A stretch of 64,000 nt of DNA from Prorocentrum cordatum (taxonomy: Eukaryota > Sar > Dinophyceae > Prorocentrales > Prorocentraceae), in assembly GCA_963575745.1 (NCBI GenBank), contig CAUYUJ010017633.1, forward strand, positions 127,001-191,000. The letters are read 5' to 3'. Under the pieces are notes generated by a model, which saw only the letters and a list, made by a program, of their open reading frames with translations, was not told where the DNA came from and made no database searches. Made by a program: the position numbers and the translations under genes. Shown in pieces: positions 11,189 through 21,803 of this stretch (positions are counted from its first letter, which is position 1; the number at the start of each line of letters is the position of its first letter).

Positions 11189-11353
11189 GGGGGCAAACAA
11201 ACCTACCTCGCTTTTGACCACCCTCGCTTCCAAGAGATACAACGCGATGCCAAACTACGGCCTGTACTGGTCAGGCCGCTTGACGAGGAGACGCGTGGTA
11301 TGACTTGGTTTTGCCTGGAAGCGAAAGCGGGGTAGGTAATTCACGCTCTGAGA
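11189..11353 (+). mobile_element. 164-bp nested palindromic repeat, copy 2
   Basis: About 96% identical to the copy at 6160 by direct comparison (about six substitutions), with sharp ends GGGGGCAAACAAACC and TTCACGCTCTGAG. The flanking sequence is unrelated to that of copy 1, so a mobile or retroposed unit is likely. Confidence 0.7.
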
Positions 11354-11934
11354 GAAGGGAGGACACGACTCGCTTCTCAGATGTGCAGGGGCGGTTTGGG
11401 CTCCTCGGAGTCTACCCCGGTACACGGGCTCGCGTAAGGCCGGCTGCCGCCTGATCACCGGGGGCTGGCAGTTCAATTTCTGTCTTCGCGCGGGTGTCCT
11501 GGGCCGATCCTAAGGTGCCTCTCCGTGCTGCCGCGCTGGTGCAAATCACCACGTCGGGGTCTCCCGGCCCCTTTCGGGTATCGGGCCGTCTGGGCTGGGG
11601 TGTGGGGGACGGGCCAGGGGGCGGGTGGGGAGGTCCAGGGACGCTCTGTGTTGGGGGGTGCAGATGACGGAGGGTCCCTGTGGGGAATGCTCTGGGTTCG
11701 CCTGGCAGCCGGGTCGTCGTCGCCCTCCGGGGTCAACCCTGTGCGCTGGGAGGTGGCCTTGCGCTGCCTCCTCGGGGTGGGGGGACTTGTGCCCCTGACG
11801 ACGAGGGGCCTTGCACCCCTTTCATGGCCGACAGGCGGTGGAGTGCGCAAGTCGCGGGGGGGTTTGGCGCTGGCCGGGCTAGGCCTCAACATGGCACATG
11901 TTTTGTTTGAGTGTGTGGCGCGGGAAATATTTGT
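11354..11934. other. Spacer, no gene recognised
   Basis: GC-rich unique sequence; ORFs on both strands, none recognised. Confidence 0.4.
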
Positions 11935-11947
11935 ATGCGTTTGTGTG

Positions 11948-11998
<51 letters not shown>

Positions 11999-12120
11999 TG
12001 TGAGTGTGCGTGTGTGCGCGCGTGGTTTGTTGGAGTGTGTGGCGCGGGGTGTCTTTGTGTGCGTATGTATGGTATGTGTGCGCGTGGTGTGGTCGCACAG
12101 TGCGCGTTGTGCGTGGCTGC
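11935..12120. repeat. (GT)n microsatellite and degenerate GT-rich tail
   Basis: Near-perfect (GT)n at about 11948-11996, followed by GTGTGCGTG-type degenerate sequence. Confidence 0.95.
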
Positions 12121-12317
12121 AGTTGTGCATGCAAAGCTGTCTTGAGCGTGCCAATCTTCGATTTCGTGCTGCTGCTGCAACCATCGGCATGTTCTCCCAG
12201 GACGGGCGTCGCAAAACCCCATATCCTGGTGAGGCGCCGCCGTGGTACAGTGTATGTGCCCCCCATCTACCCAGTTTGGGGCTCTGGTTTCCAATGTGAC
12301 CCCTCCGCCCCGTTCCT

Positions 12318-12445
12318 CCTAAGGAGAAGGAATGGAGGAGGAGGATAAGGAAGAGGAAGGGGAGGCGGACGACGACGACGAGGAGGAGGAGGAGGAGCAA
12401 AAGGAGGAGGAGGAGGAGGAGGAGAAGCAGGACGACGATGAGGGG
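12318..12445 (+). repeat. GGA/GAC microsatellite with element tail
   Basis: AAGGAGAAGGAATGGAGGAGG at its left edge is the tail motif of the GGA-bounded elements, here without the rest of an element. Confidence 0.6.
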
Positions 12446-12599
12446 TCTGGGTCCTTCTGGGGAGACGAGGGGCGGCCTTTTCGGCCTACAGCCCCTTCCA
12501 GCAGTACCAGTGCCTATGTTTTGGGAAGGCGGGTGGGAGTGAGCTAGACGGCTTGCGGGCGGGTGGGTAGCTTGACCCCTCCTCCTAACCCCTCCCCTG

Positions 12600-12800
12600 G
12601 GGGACGGAGTGTTAGAATTTCCAAGATGGCCCTAGATGGCTCCAATAGGGTCTCAAAGAGCTGACGATGGCCTCCGAGATGGCTCAAGATACCTCAAGGT
12701 GGCTCAAAATAGCCTCCGACAAACATCCAAGAGGCCTCGAGATGGCCCCAAGACGGTTTCAAGAACCCTCCGAGCCCTCCAAAGACGGGGCCAAACACGA
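12600..12800 (+). repeat. GGCC/CCAAGA minisatellite, block 4
   Basis: Diverged units such as CTCCGAGATGGCTCAAGATAC and GGCCCCAAGACGG. Confidence 0.65.
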
Positions 12801-13354
12801 GCGCGCAAGACGCTACTACTGCATCGCGTTCGGCGATCGGGGGACCCCGATGGGCCAGCACCAAAGGTCACTCCGGCGAAGGGTCACGCTTACGTGTAGT
12901 CGATTCAAGAGGGAGTGAGGGACCGAGGAGGAACGCGGAATGCAGAGACGGAGAACAAAGCTGCGGGCAAGGAGGAATTGTTCAAGATCCGCGCCAGCTC
13001 AGACAGGGCACTGGGCTGGAGCAGATCTGAAACTCAAGCTCTTTCTTGCGGCGCTGGCAAGGTGGCGGGGTTTACCCCAGGCAGCTTGATATGTGAGCCT
13101 GCGTACTTCTGAAACGACCAGTCTTCAACCTTACGGCGACCCTGTCCTCCCTCACCAGCACGAACAACGTAGAACGAATCCGCCGACCCTGTCGGCGTGT
13201 GCGAGGGGCTTGGCTGTTCGAGTCGTCGTCTCCGTCGGTCGTCGCCTCCGTCGTCCCCTTTCCCTGCAGCTTCCTTCTCAAGCTCGTGAGCGAGAGAAAA
13301 ATCTAGCAGTGTCGTAATCGAGTCGAAGGGAAGCCCCTTCCCTTTGATCCCTTC
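12801..13354. other. Spacer, no gene recognised
   Basis: 12858-12908 (CCAAAGGTCACTCCGGCGAA ... ACGTGTAGTCGATTC) matches 38429-38475. No gene. Confidence 0.45.
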
Positions 13355-13430
13355 CCCAGGGGGGGGGGTCCGGGGGGGTCCCGGGGGGGGTCCCGGGGGG
13401 GGGGTCCCGGGGGGGGTGGGGGGGCAGATT
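13355..13430 (+). repeat. G-tract array
   Basis: Runs of 6-11 G separated by TCC or TCCC. Potential G-quadruplex DNA. Confidence 0.8.
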
Positions 13431-13479
13431 CGTTTTTCCTCGGGCGGCCTAGAAACCTCGAAAACACTCCAAATGAGGT

Positions 13480-13710
13480 CCGAATGCCCAAGATGGCCCC
13501 CGAGACGGCCCAAGAGGGCCCCGAGTCGCCCAAAGATCTGCCGCAAACGCCCAAGACAGCCCCAAGACCGTCCAAGAAGCCTCCAAGACGTCCCAGGCCC
13601 CCTCCAAGAGACCCCCAGGAAGCCCCAAGAGGCCCCCACGAGGCTTCCAAGCGGCCCCTAAGACCTTCCCAAGAGGCCCACAAACTACCCCCAAGAGGCC
13701 CCCAAGAGCG

Positions 13711-13762
<52 letters not shown>
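13480..13762 (+). repeat. GGCC/CCAAGA minisatellite, block 5, plus (CGT)n
   Basis: 12-bp type units to about 13705, then a pure CGT array of about 16 units at 13709-13760. Confidence 0.8.
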
Positions 13763-14042
13763 TTCAGGGTCGGCGGCACCGGCCGTAAGGCCTTCGCAAT
13801 AGGAGGCAAGGATAACGGGGTCCGGTGCAATCAAAGACTTCGACTCCTTCGAGAATGCATCGCGCTGCTAGCATATAAAAGGGCTACGTGAGGAACTGGC
13901 GAAGCATGCTTGCCAATCGTGCGCGGACGCGTCTGAGAAAACTTGCTTCCGACCCTCATTCCTCCCGCCTCGGAGCTCTGGCACTAGCCGGGCAACGGCA
14001 GGGGCATATATGCTCACATGTCCCCCCCCCCGTAGAAGAAGA

Positions 14043-14217
14043 AAAACGCCATGAATATAAACTTTTGGCGGTCCGTGGGGATTTCTTGGATCTGCGCTGG
14101 ATCCCCCTCCCTGGCACGCGGAGCGCGCCAGGGGCGGCGCCAGAGGCGCCGCCAGGGAGGTTCAGCAGGTCCAAGAAATCCGCGCGGAGCGCCAACAGTT
14201 TATGTTCATGGCGTTTT
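14043..14217. mobile_element. GC foldback element, copy b
   Basis: Arms of about 50 bp, from AAAACGCCATGAATATAAAC to GTTTATGTTCATGGCGTTTT, through GGATTTCTTGGA / TCCAAGAAATCC. GC-rich loop with GGCGCGCC-like words. Non-coding. Confidence 0.8.
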
Positions 14218-14241
14218 GTCTTCTTGGACCCCAGGCAGCAA

Positions 14242-14410
14242 TCAATGATCCTCAGGACGTGTGTCAGCGCCATCGTGCGCTTGGCACGCCGAAGCCCTCC
14301 AGTACGACGCAGGCGGTGTCATGAGGGCCTGCGCAAGCCCCGTGCGCTCGGCGGAACGGAACGCGAGGGGAACAGCACATTCGGCTAACACACGTCCTGA
14401 GGATCATTGA
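14242..14410. mobile_element. 169-bp element with 22-bp terminal inverted repeats
   Basis: TCAATGATCCTCAGGACGTG(TGT) at the left end is perfectly complementary to the right end. The interior is not a simple foldback. It lies 24 bp from the end of the preceding foldback element. No second copy seen in the window. Confidence 0.65.
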
Positions 14411-14600
14411 GACAGAGGCAGGAGGGGAAAGAGGAGGAGGAGGAGAGAGAGGAGGGGGAGGAGGGGGAGGAGGGGGAGGAGGAGGAGGAGGAGGAGGAGG
14501 AGGAGGAGGAGGAGGAGGAGGAGGAGGAAGGAGAAGGAGGAGGAGGAGGAAGGAGGAAGGAGGAGGAGGCGGAGGAAGGGAGGAGGGGGAGGCGACCCCG
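14411..14600 (+). repeat. (GGA)n microsatellite
   Basis: GGA triplets with GGG and GAA interruptions. Confidence 0.95.
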
Positions 14601-14830
14601 ACCCCCTTCCAGCCCCTCGGGTGTCTCGGAAGCCGTCCCAACCGATCCCGGCACCGGTGCAGCTCACTCTCCTCCTCTCTCCGGTGCCTCCCGCCCTCGC
14701 CCCTCCCCTCGTGCCTCCCTCCCACCGCGGGCCCCAGAGGCCATGCTCTTTCCATGACGCGGACCTCCAAAATTCTCGACCCCTTCCCGAGGACTTCTTC
14801 TCGTACTTTGTTTTACATACATACATGTAT

Positions 14831-14837
14831 ACATCGG

Positions 14838-14869
<32 letters not shown>

Positions 14870-14881
14870 TGTATGTATATG

Positions 14882-14915
<34 letters not shown>

Positions 14916-14962
14916 ATATTTATATTATATTATATAATATATTATATATTAATACAGATATG
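14831..14962. repeat. (ATGT)n and (TA)n microsatellite
   Basis: GTATGTATGT tetranucleotides followed by TA-rich repeats. Confidence 0.95.
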
Positions 14963-15699
14963 ATATAAGCATGTTGTTCCGTTTCGTTCGCACCGTGGAG
15001 TCGTCGAACATACAAGATGACAGGTGCGTCATAATAACACAGCAGTCGAAACACAAGCAACTCTCTCGTGTTGGAGGCCGCAATTCCCAAGAACTGGCTT
15101 TTCATCCCGAATGGTGTTGTTGACGGTCCTGGGGCTCGGCAAAGGTCCCCAGGGGCCGAAACCGGCACACAGCCATCGGACCAAATTGTTCATCACCCGT
15201 GGGGGTTTGGGTACAGCCCTGCTGCCGCGCGCGTGACCTCCCCGCTCATCTCGCCTGCCCCTCCCCTCCGCGTCGGCCTCTGGAGCCCTCCAGACGCTTT
15301 TCGAGCCGTCCGCCGGAGCGCTGCCCAGGAAGCTGCAGGGGAGAGCAGGGCACGAGCACCCTGCCGAGACGGCGGTGGCCCCCTTGCTGACCAGTCGTCG
15401 CTCTCCTCCTGGGGACGCCTGCGGGCCCAGCGCGGCCCGAACGATTTGCGCCTGGGGGCCCGCAGCGTGGCCCGAACGACTCTCCCTGAGGGGCCCGACG
15501 GCCAGTGTGTGCCATGGGGGCGAAGGGCGGGCGGGTGGGGGCAGCGGGCGGGGCCTCAAGGTGGGCACACGAACACAGCAGGCTCACGGCATCCCACAAC
15601 GCGCGGCCCATGGCAAGCTGCCCGTCGTAATCTCTCGAAATGCTGGCAGGCCGATCCGATTCAGGCTTTTGAGCCCTATTTGGGATCCAGCCGCGCAGA
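14963..15699. other. Spacer, no gene recognised
   Basis: Long ORFs exist on both strands in GC-rich sequence; composition-driven openness is likely. Confidence 0.35.
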
Positions 15700-16480
15700 C
15701 TTGCCTTCTCATCTGGGAGCTGTGGACACATGCATCGCCAGTCTAATTACCGTACGACAGAAGCCCACATTCCCCCTGTGTGGGAGATGGGTTCCACAAC
15801 CTGTGACTGAAACGCCACCCTGGCTTCTCAACTCGCATTTCCGTGCGCAAGAGACCGATTTATACACATATGGGAGCATCATGGCAAACGAAAACAATGA
15901 CCCTGCTAGGCGTTCCTCCGCAGGAGCATATGTGCAAATGCGTGCCAAACCCCTTTCGCAAACAAATAACACTGCAACTTCAAGCAGCAAGCTGTGGACT
16001 GAAACCCGCTCACCTGGGGACAGATTCGTGCTGAATGTGGCAAGTGGTCTCGGCATTCATGTCAGCAGACGCCACCTTCACGAATCCCAAGATCTGGGTG
16101 TACAACGGACACGCCCCAGGATCGTCATATGCAGGACACGTATCGCTTCCCTCAGACATTCGGAAGCTGCCGTCTGGGCAAATGATGGGGAGCTGGAAGA
16201 GGATCTTGGCGAAGACCAGCGCGGTGTTGTACCAATGCAATGCAACCCAGACTCGCCAAGGCACGTGAGGGAACCTGGCGTGCACCACTCTCGAAGGAGG
16301 GCCACTGGGACTAAACATAACCAGTCAGAAAGCCAGTGCAACACTACCTGTGTAGTGACTGTGAGCTGATGGAACAATAGTCTCAGTGAGCCGTCCGCAC
16401 AGATACTATGATAGAGAACACTATCTCCCCGCTTCCTCATGAGCCTCTGAAGTCTGGAGTGACACCCCATATGCAACCAA
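15700..16480 (-). other. Exon-like region, unknown gene
   Basis: Lower GC than the surroundings. On the minus strand 16010-16318 reads WVALHWYNTALVFAKILFQL followed by PIICPDGS, a hydrophobic stretch of the sort seen in multi-pass channels. The plus strand is also open across much of 15068-16369. Neither strand shows a full domain. A protein exon in an intron-rich gene is possible; chance is not excluded. Confidence 0.25.
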
Positions 16481-17104
16481 GGTCAATGCACTTGGGGTGC
16501 CAAGGTGTTGATTGTCATCGACGGCCCACCATAATGCCTACGCCGCCCCTGGCATTACACGACAATCCTGCTCACAACTGATCTCTTCACAATCCCCGCT
16601 CAAAATCTTTACCGTTGTTGTCGCCGCCAGCGGTGATGGGGGCACGTTGCAACTCGATCGGGCGACCCTGCTCGAAAGCACGATCACAATCGAACAGGGA
16701 GCCACCACCACGCCTTCAGCACGTAATTGAGCTCCCGAGGGCTCATACCATTGTTAGCGGTCAAGTGACTACGGCGGGTTCGTGTCGTGACAATACCTGA
16801 CGGTCCCGGCGTTGGTTTCTGGCATCGCGTGGATCGTTCAACAAGGAGGCGCGGCTTTTAGATCGCCAGACCGTTCCATATTGGCCGATTCTGGGCCATC
16901 ATAGGCGTTCAACCTTGAACGCCCGCGCTGGGGTCGCAGCCGAATCGCTAACGATACGAACCTACTGTGCAATCTTTGAAATTACGCGAAAACCCAGCCC
17001 CCTGGCCTCACGGAACTCCTGGGCGCGCCGCATAATCTCCCCGGGGCCCAGATTATGTAAGAGATATGCGGCGTTGCGCCAAATTTAGCCTCAGAGTGTG
17101 CGCC
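16481..17104. other. Spacer, no gene recognised
   Basis: No repeat or gene recognised. A short GGCC-type stretch follows at about 17105-17185. Confidence 0.4.
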
Positions 17105-17259
17105 AGGCCAGGTGTGCAAGACCATTCCCGCCCAAGACGGCCCCACGAGCCCCAAGACCTCCCCCCACAAAGAGATCCCCTGGAGGGTCACCCAGGTAAT
17201 CCTGGGAGGCCTCAAGGCATGGTGGCGAAATGGGCCGCAGGCCACTGGATAGTCCAGGA

Positions 17260-18900
17260 AGCATCGCTTCAATAAGTGCGAGCCTGACCCCCATGCCACT
17301 GCCGATCCTCCTCACCCTCTTCTTCGGTCGGCCTGCTTCCTCTTTTCCTCGTCCTCTTCCACCTCACCTCTGTCCACCCCTGTATTCTCCTTGCCCGTCC
17401 CTTCTTGCTCCTCCCTTCGTCCTCCATCTCTGCTTCTCTCTCTCCGCATTCTTTTGCTCCCCACCTCCTCGCCCACGTCCCCTGAATCTCTTGCTCGTAC
17501 TCCTCTGCAGCCGAGAACGCCATCAGGGAGAGGACAACGACCGACACGGTCACGGACGCAACCACCTCGAGGAGTGCACTTATGTTTTTGGCGCGCAGGT
17601 GGGGGAGGAACACTCCCGCGCCGCGCCCTCACAGGCAACCTTCACATCGGATCCCTCTTTAGATGCGCCCCTACCCTCGCCAATAGAACGACGTTCGTAA
17701 TGACATATGAGTTATGAAGGCCAAGACGAGGACCACGACTGCCAACGATCAACATGTCACGTAGGCCGCTCCAGCTTGGCCGGCATTGGGCAAGGACGTC
17801 CTTGTTCTTATTAGTTGTTGCTTCCCCCTCCCCTGCTTTTTGTGGTTCTTGGTGCGTGCCTGAGAAAGGAAAAGGAATGTAATTCTCTGATCTCGGCGCA
17901 TCACGGCTAGAATAACGATGACAAAAACAATATCGCCTGGCGAACCACGACCGCATCGCTGTTGCAAATTGGGGAGTAAACACAATGTGGCATGGTGCAA
18001 AATCTCTGTATCATTGTGACGCCGATCTTGGCTCGCCGGATTTTCTTTCAAGACTGTGCCATAAGCCCCAGTGCTGAACCTTCCACATAATCGATCGCTG
18101 TACGTGGGCCCCGTGTGAAGCTGGGATCGCCATTTCCGTGCTGCACATTTCAAGGCTGACGTCAAGGTCTTCGGCGTCAAAGGTCTGCGATGCACAGACC
18201 ATCCCCCCTTCCCCTGCGGGTCAGCTTCGATACCGACCACCGAGCGGTACGCCATGAACTGCAGCGCCGAGGCCACCGTGAGCAAAGTCATCGCCTGGCA
18301 GCCTTTTCTATTTGCTGTGATTTCATGCCCCCCCGGATTCGGCATATGTTCATGCGTCGTCTTCTTGCCCTGCATCAGAAAACCGGAACGCACACATAGC
18401 TGTGGTGAAACTAGTTTGGCGCGCGAGAGTATACGGCCTTGTCTGTACCAGGCAACATGTGCACTTATGCCAAACTGCACGGGAGTGCACTCCGCAGTGG
18501 CGTTTGTAGTAGCTCGCCTGTGACATACACGCCTTGCAAATCAACAGTATCAAGCTGTTGTTCTTCTTGTGGGTGTGAAGCGTCTCGTCGTGCTTGTTCA
18601 CGAACATCAAGTCTTCGATAAGCGAATCGCAGATCTGCCGGACGTATCCGTGCAACGCCCGGAAGCAAGCCCAGCGGTTGCTCTTCTCCTTCGCGCCGCT
18701 TTGCGCATCGCTCCAGGCGGTCCGGTCTCTTCCTGGCTCGATGTGGTCCAGGAGAGTGGGGCCCAGGAGAAGCCCAGAAGACCCTGGCAAAGCCAGATGG
18801 CAAACCCCAAATCGACGGTCTCCCCTGTGACTCGACTGCTCCCTAGCCTGGCCAAGACCGATTTTGGCTGTCGCTCCTGCCCTGGGCCCTCGCCCGGGCA
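17260..18900 (-). other. Exon-like region with candidate splice acceptors
   Basis: Minus-strand sequence TTCCTTTTCCTTTCTCAG ends at about 17867 and looks like a good 3' splice acceptor; the frame after it is open to about 17690. Further open pieces occur at 18200-18340 (LLTVASALQFMAYRSVVGIE), 18570-18700 and 17500-17610 (VVASVTVSVVVLSLMAFSA, a likely membrane segment). No family is recognised and exon order cannot be proven. 17300-17480 is CT-rich. Confidence 0.25.
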
Positions 18901-19009
18901 GGAATAGCATGGCCACGGGCAGCTCACCCAGCACGCCTCGCAACACCCCTCCTGTGGAGCATCGGCCCTGGGGCAAACATTGCGGGGCCCCCTGCCTTCC
19001 TTCATCTAC

Positions 19010-19079
19010 TCCTTCTCCTCTTTCTCCTCTTCTCCTTCTCTTCTTCCCCCTCCTCATCCTCCTCCTCATCCTCCTCCTC

Positions 19080-19133
<54 letters not shown>

Positions 19134-19136
19134 GTC
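19010..19136. repeat. CT-rich tract and (ATC)n microsatellite
   Basis: CTCCTCCT-type sequence, then about 17 ATC triplets at 19081-19133. Confidence 0.95.
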
Positions 19137-19351
19137 CCTGGCCTCCGATCCAGGGTGGGAACACGCGGCTCTCTTGGCCCGGCGGCTCTGAATCGCTCCA
19201 AGGCTCCGGAGCCCCAAGGCTCAGGCCTGGCATACCGGGGATCCGGCGCGGGAGCTCTGCGGAGCGAAGTGCAGATCCGCCTGGGCGAGCACGCCCCCCC
19301 TCCCAGCAGATGTGCTGAACAGATCCTTCGCCAAGCAAGATCAACGCTTAG

Positions 19352-19480
19352 GTCGGACACGTCCCCCTACAGGCGGATTTTGAACGACAAATAATAAATA
19401 GTCAAAACATGTAAAACGTGGTCATACATAGTAAAACATCGTCCCCAGAGTATCTTTGAATATTCCTCCTGTAGCCCGAC
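19352..19480. mobile_element. MITE-like element, copy 2 (short subtype)
   Basis: Ends GTCGGACACGTCCCCCTACA and TATTCCTCCTGTAGCCCGAC. Core GTCCCCAGAGTATCTTTGAA. Flanks CTTAG and TTAG. Shares the GAATATTCCTCCTG 3' variant with the copy at 54301. Confidence 0.75.
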
Positions 19481-20690
19481 TTAGATCTACGCTGCCGCGG
19501 CCCTTCTCTTACCCCAGCGCAGCACGTCCCTGCACAACTCTCGCCTCGACCCGTCCGGCAAGGTCCCCCCCTCCCCTCCCCCGCGTCCTCGGCTGCCTCG
19601 TCGAAGTCCTGGGATGGCGCGCCGAGGCAATCGGACAGAGGCATCGAACGACAGGGCCGGCTCTTCATCTTGCTTCCTTCATGGTCTTTCAGGTGGTGGT
19701 CAGTGGCATGCTATGCCCTGCCCTCATCGCTCCCTGCGTCGTGGTGTTTTTTTCTTCCTTTCCCTTCCTCTTTCCAACATTGCCAAGGCCCGCCTGCCGC
19801 GCGCACGCAGATCAAAACACCCGCCGCGCGCCCCCAGAGCACTCAGGGCCCACAACTTCGCCACGATCAGGTTCGGCACGCAAGCTCGACGGAACGTCGT
19901 GTACGCGTCCGTAGGTTTCGCTGTATCCGTGCGTAGCCGCGCGTAGCCTACTTACGTAGGCTGCGTGGCCGTCCCTATCATGCCATCCTGTAGTTGCGGC
20001 CCGGCGCATTCACATCTCATGGCCCCCTCCGTTCTCCCCCTCCGTCCTTGGATCTCCGTGCACTTCGAAAGCCCGAGCCCCATCCCGAACACTTCAGACG
20101 GAGATGATGGGCCCCTGCACCACTTGGCATTGACCCCCAGGGTCCCCCCCCCTCAGAGCAGCTAGCTTTTCGTCCATCCGAATCGTGTTCTGACGGTCCT
20201 GGAGCCCGGAGGGGGCCCCGGGAGCCCGAAAGCGGCGAGCCGCATGGGGGTGGGCGGGGCAGGCCGACCCTCACCAGGGCGGGATCATTTTCCGGGTCAT
20301 CCTCTGCGCATCGCGACCCGCTCTGCGCGGCGCGCGGCCATCCTCGCGCCCTCGCGCCTCCCCCCTTTGGAGAAGGGCAACCGCTCTGACCCAGGCTCGC
20401 GACGCGAGACGCGCGATTGCCTGCGCGCCCCCGCCGGGTGACCTGGACTTTGGACCTTCGGCTCAGCACGCCCGAAATGGGCATGGCCCAAGTGGGTACG
20501 TACGATTCCCAACCAGCAAATGTTGTCCAACACCGACAGCGGAGGCTCTTCGGCAAGCGAGCCTGCCTCTCAGCCCAGCAACGCCCGTGGCGGCACCGAC
20601 CGCGACTCTGGCTCAAAGTGGGCAGGACGTGCTGTCGGCCTTCGGACCCACTCTTCCCGTACGGCCGGGCCTGGGGCAGAAGCACACCCT
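19481..20690. other. Spacer, no gene recognised
   Basis: Unique GC-rich sequence with overlapping ORFs on both strands. None is recognised. Confidence 0.4.
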
Positions 20691-20850
20691 TCAAGAATAT
20701 GAGGCCCTCCGCCGGCCAGAATGAAGAACATTCGAGGGTACCCTCCCCCAAGATACACAAACACATCCAACAAACACGAAGAACATTAGGGTACCCTCCC
20801 CGAACCGACCTCGATCTTACACCTCGGTCCGACCATACCTGTTTCGATTG
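20691..20850 (+). repeat. Dispersed repeat pair P2, copy 1
   Basis: Matches 33006-33172 (TCAAGAAT..., CCCTCCGCCGGCC, AACATTAGGGTACCCTCCCC). Contains an internal duplication of AAGAACATT...GGGTACCCTCCCC. Confidence 0.75.
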
Positions 20851-21409
20851 TACCGGTCGGCTGGCATGGGGGGAGCCGCTGGCGACGCGGGGCCGGGCGG
20901 CTTCGCGCTCCGCAGCCACCGGACTGCGGATGTGCCCTGATTGGGCGCCGGCACCCGAGGCGGGGGGGGGGGGGGGGCAGGGGAGGAGGCAAGGGGACCA
21001 AGGCGAGGCCACGCTAACGGCGATGTTGGTCAACGGCGATGTTGGGAACCTGGCTTTTGCAACGCCGCACTCGCGCGGGTCAAATCGCAGGAAAACGCGA
21101 GCGAGCCTTTCCTACCGCTGGGTTGGCCACGAGCCTCCCCCACCTCCACCTGCAATGCCGAAGCCCGCATCGCCGCTGCCCCACATCGCCGTGAGGGTGT
21201 CTACGGCCACGGCGAGGAGCAGCCAGCACCGAGTGGGAGTCCAGTCCTGGAGGGGGCTCTCGTCGTCAATGATGCTGAGCCTTCCGGGGGGGCAGGGCGT
21301 CCGAGGGCCGAGGGGAGCAGGAGCTGGGCGCAGTCGGCCGACTGCTCCGCACGCGTGCGGCTCCTCCTCTCGCCTGCCCTGGGGCACCCTTCTCTTCCTT
21401 GTGCCCCCG

Positions 21410-21410
<1 letters not shown>
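20851..21410. other. Spacer, no gene recognised
   Basis: Includes a poly-G run of about 15 at 20961-20976. Confidence 0.4.

Positions 21411-21446
<36 letters not shown>
21411..21446. repeat. (CTG)n microsatellite
   Basis: About 11 CTG triplets. Confidence 0.9.
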
Positions 21447-21447
<1 letters not shown>

Positions 21448-21509
21448 ATCCTCGCTCTGTTCCCTCGACTCCTCCCCCCCTCTCCCCGCCATCGTCCGCA
21501 CTCTCAGAG

Positions 21510-21712
21510 GTGGGAGGAAGAGGAGGAGGAGGTGGAGGAGGAGGAGGAGGAGGGAGAGGAGGAGGAGGAAGAGGAGGAGGAGGAGGTGGGAGGAAGAGGA
21601 GGAGGAGGAGGAGGAGGAGGAGGAGGAGGAGGAGGAGGAGGAGGAGGAGGAGGAGGAGGAGGAGGAGGGAGGAGGAGGAGGAGGGAGGAGGAGGAGGAGG
21701 AGGAGGAGGAGA
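21510..21712 (+). repeat. (GGA)n microsatellite
   Basis: Long GGA array, interrupted by GGT and GAA. Confidence 0.95.
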
Positions 21713-21803
21713 GGCATACGAACGAGCGAGGGAGAAGGAGAGGTCTGTTCTGCTGACGGCGCCAGCGGCGGCACGGGCAACGCAATTCCTGGCCTCAATC
21801 CGT

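Noticed and set aside
18010-18060. Kinase glycine-loop-like STGAYGTVLKE on the minus strand
   Set aside because: No VAIK lysine, HRD or DFG motif follows in any nearby frame; short chance match.
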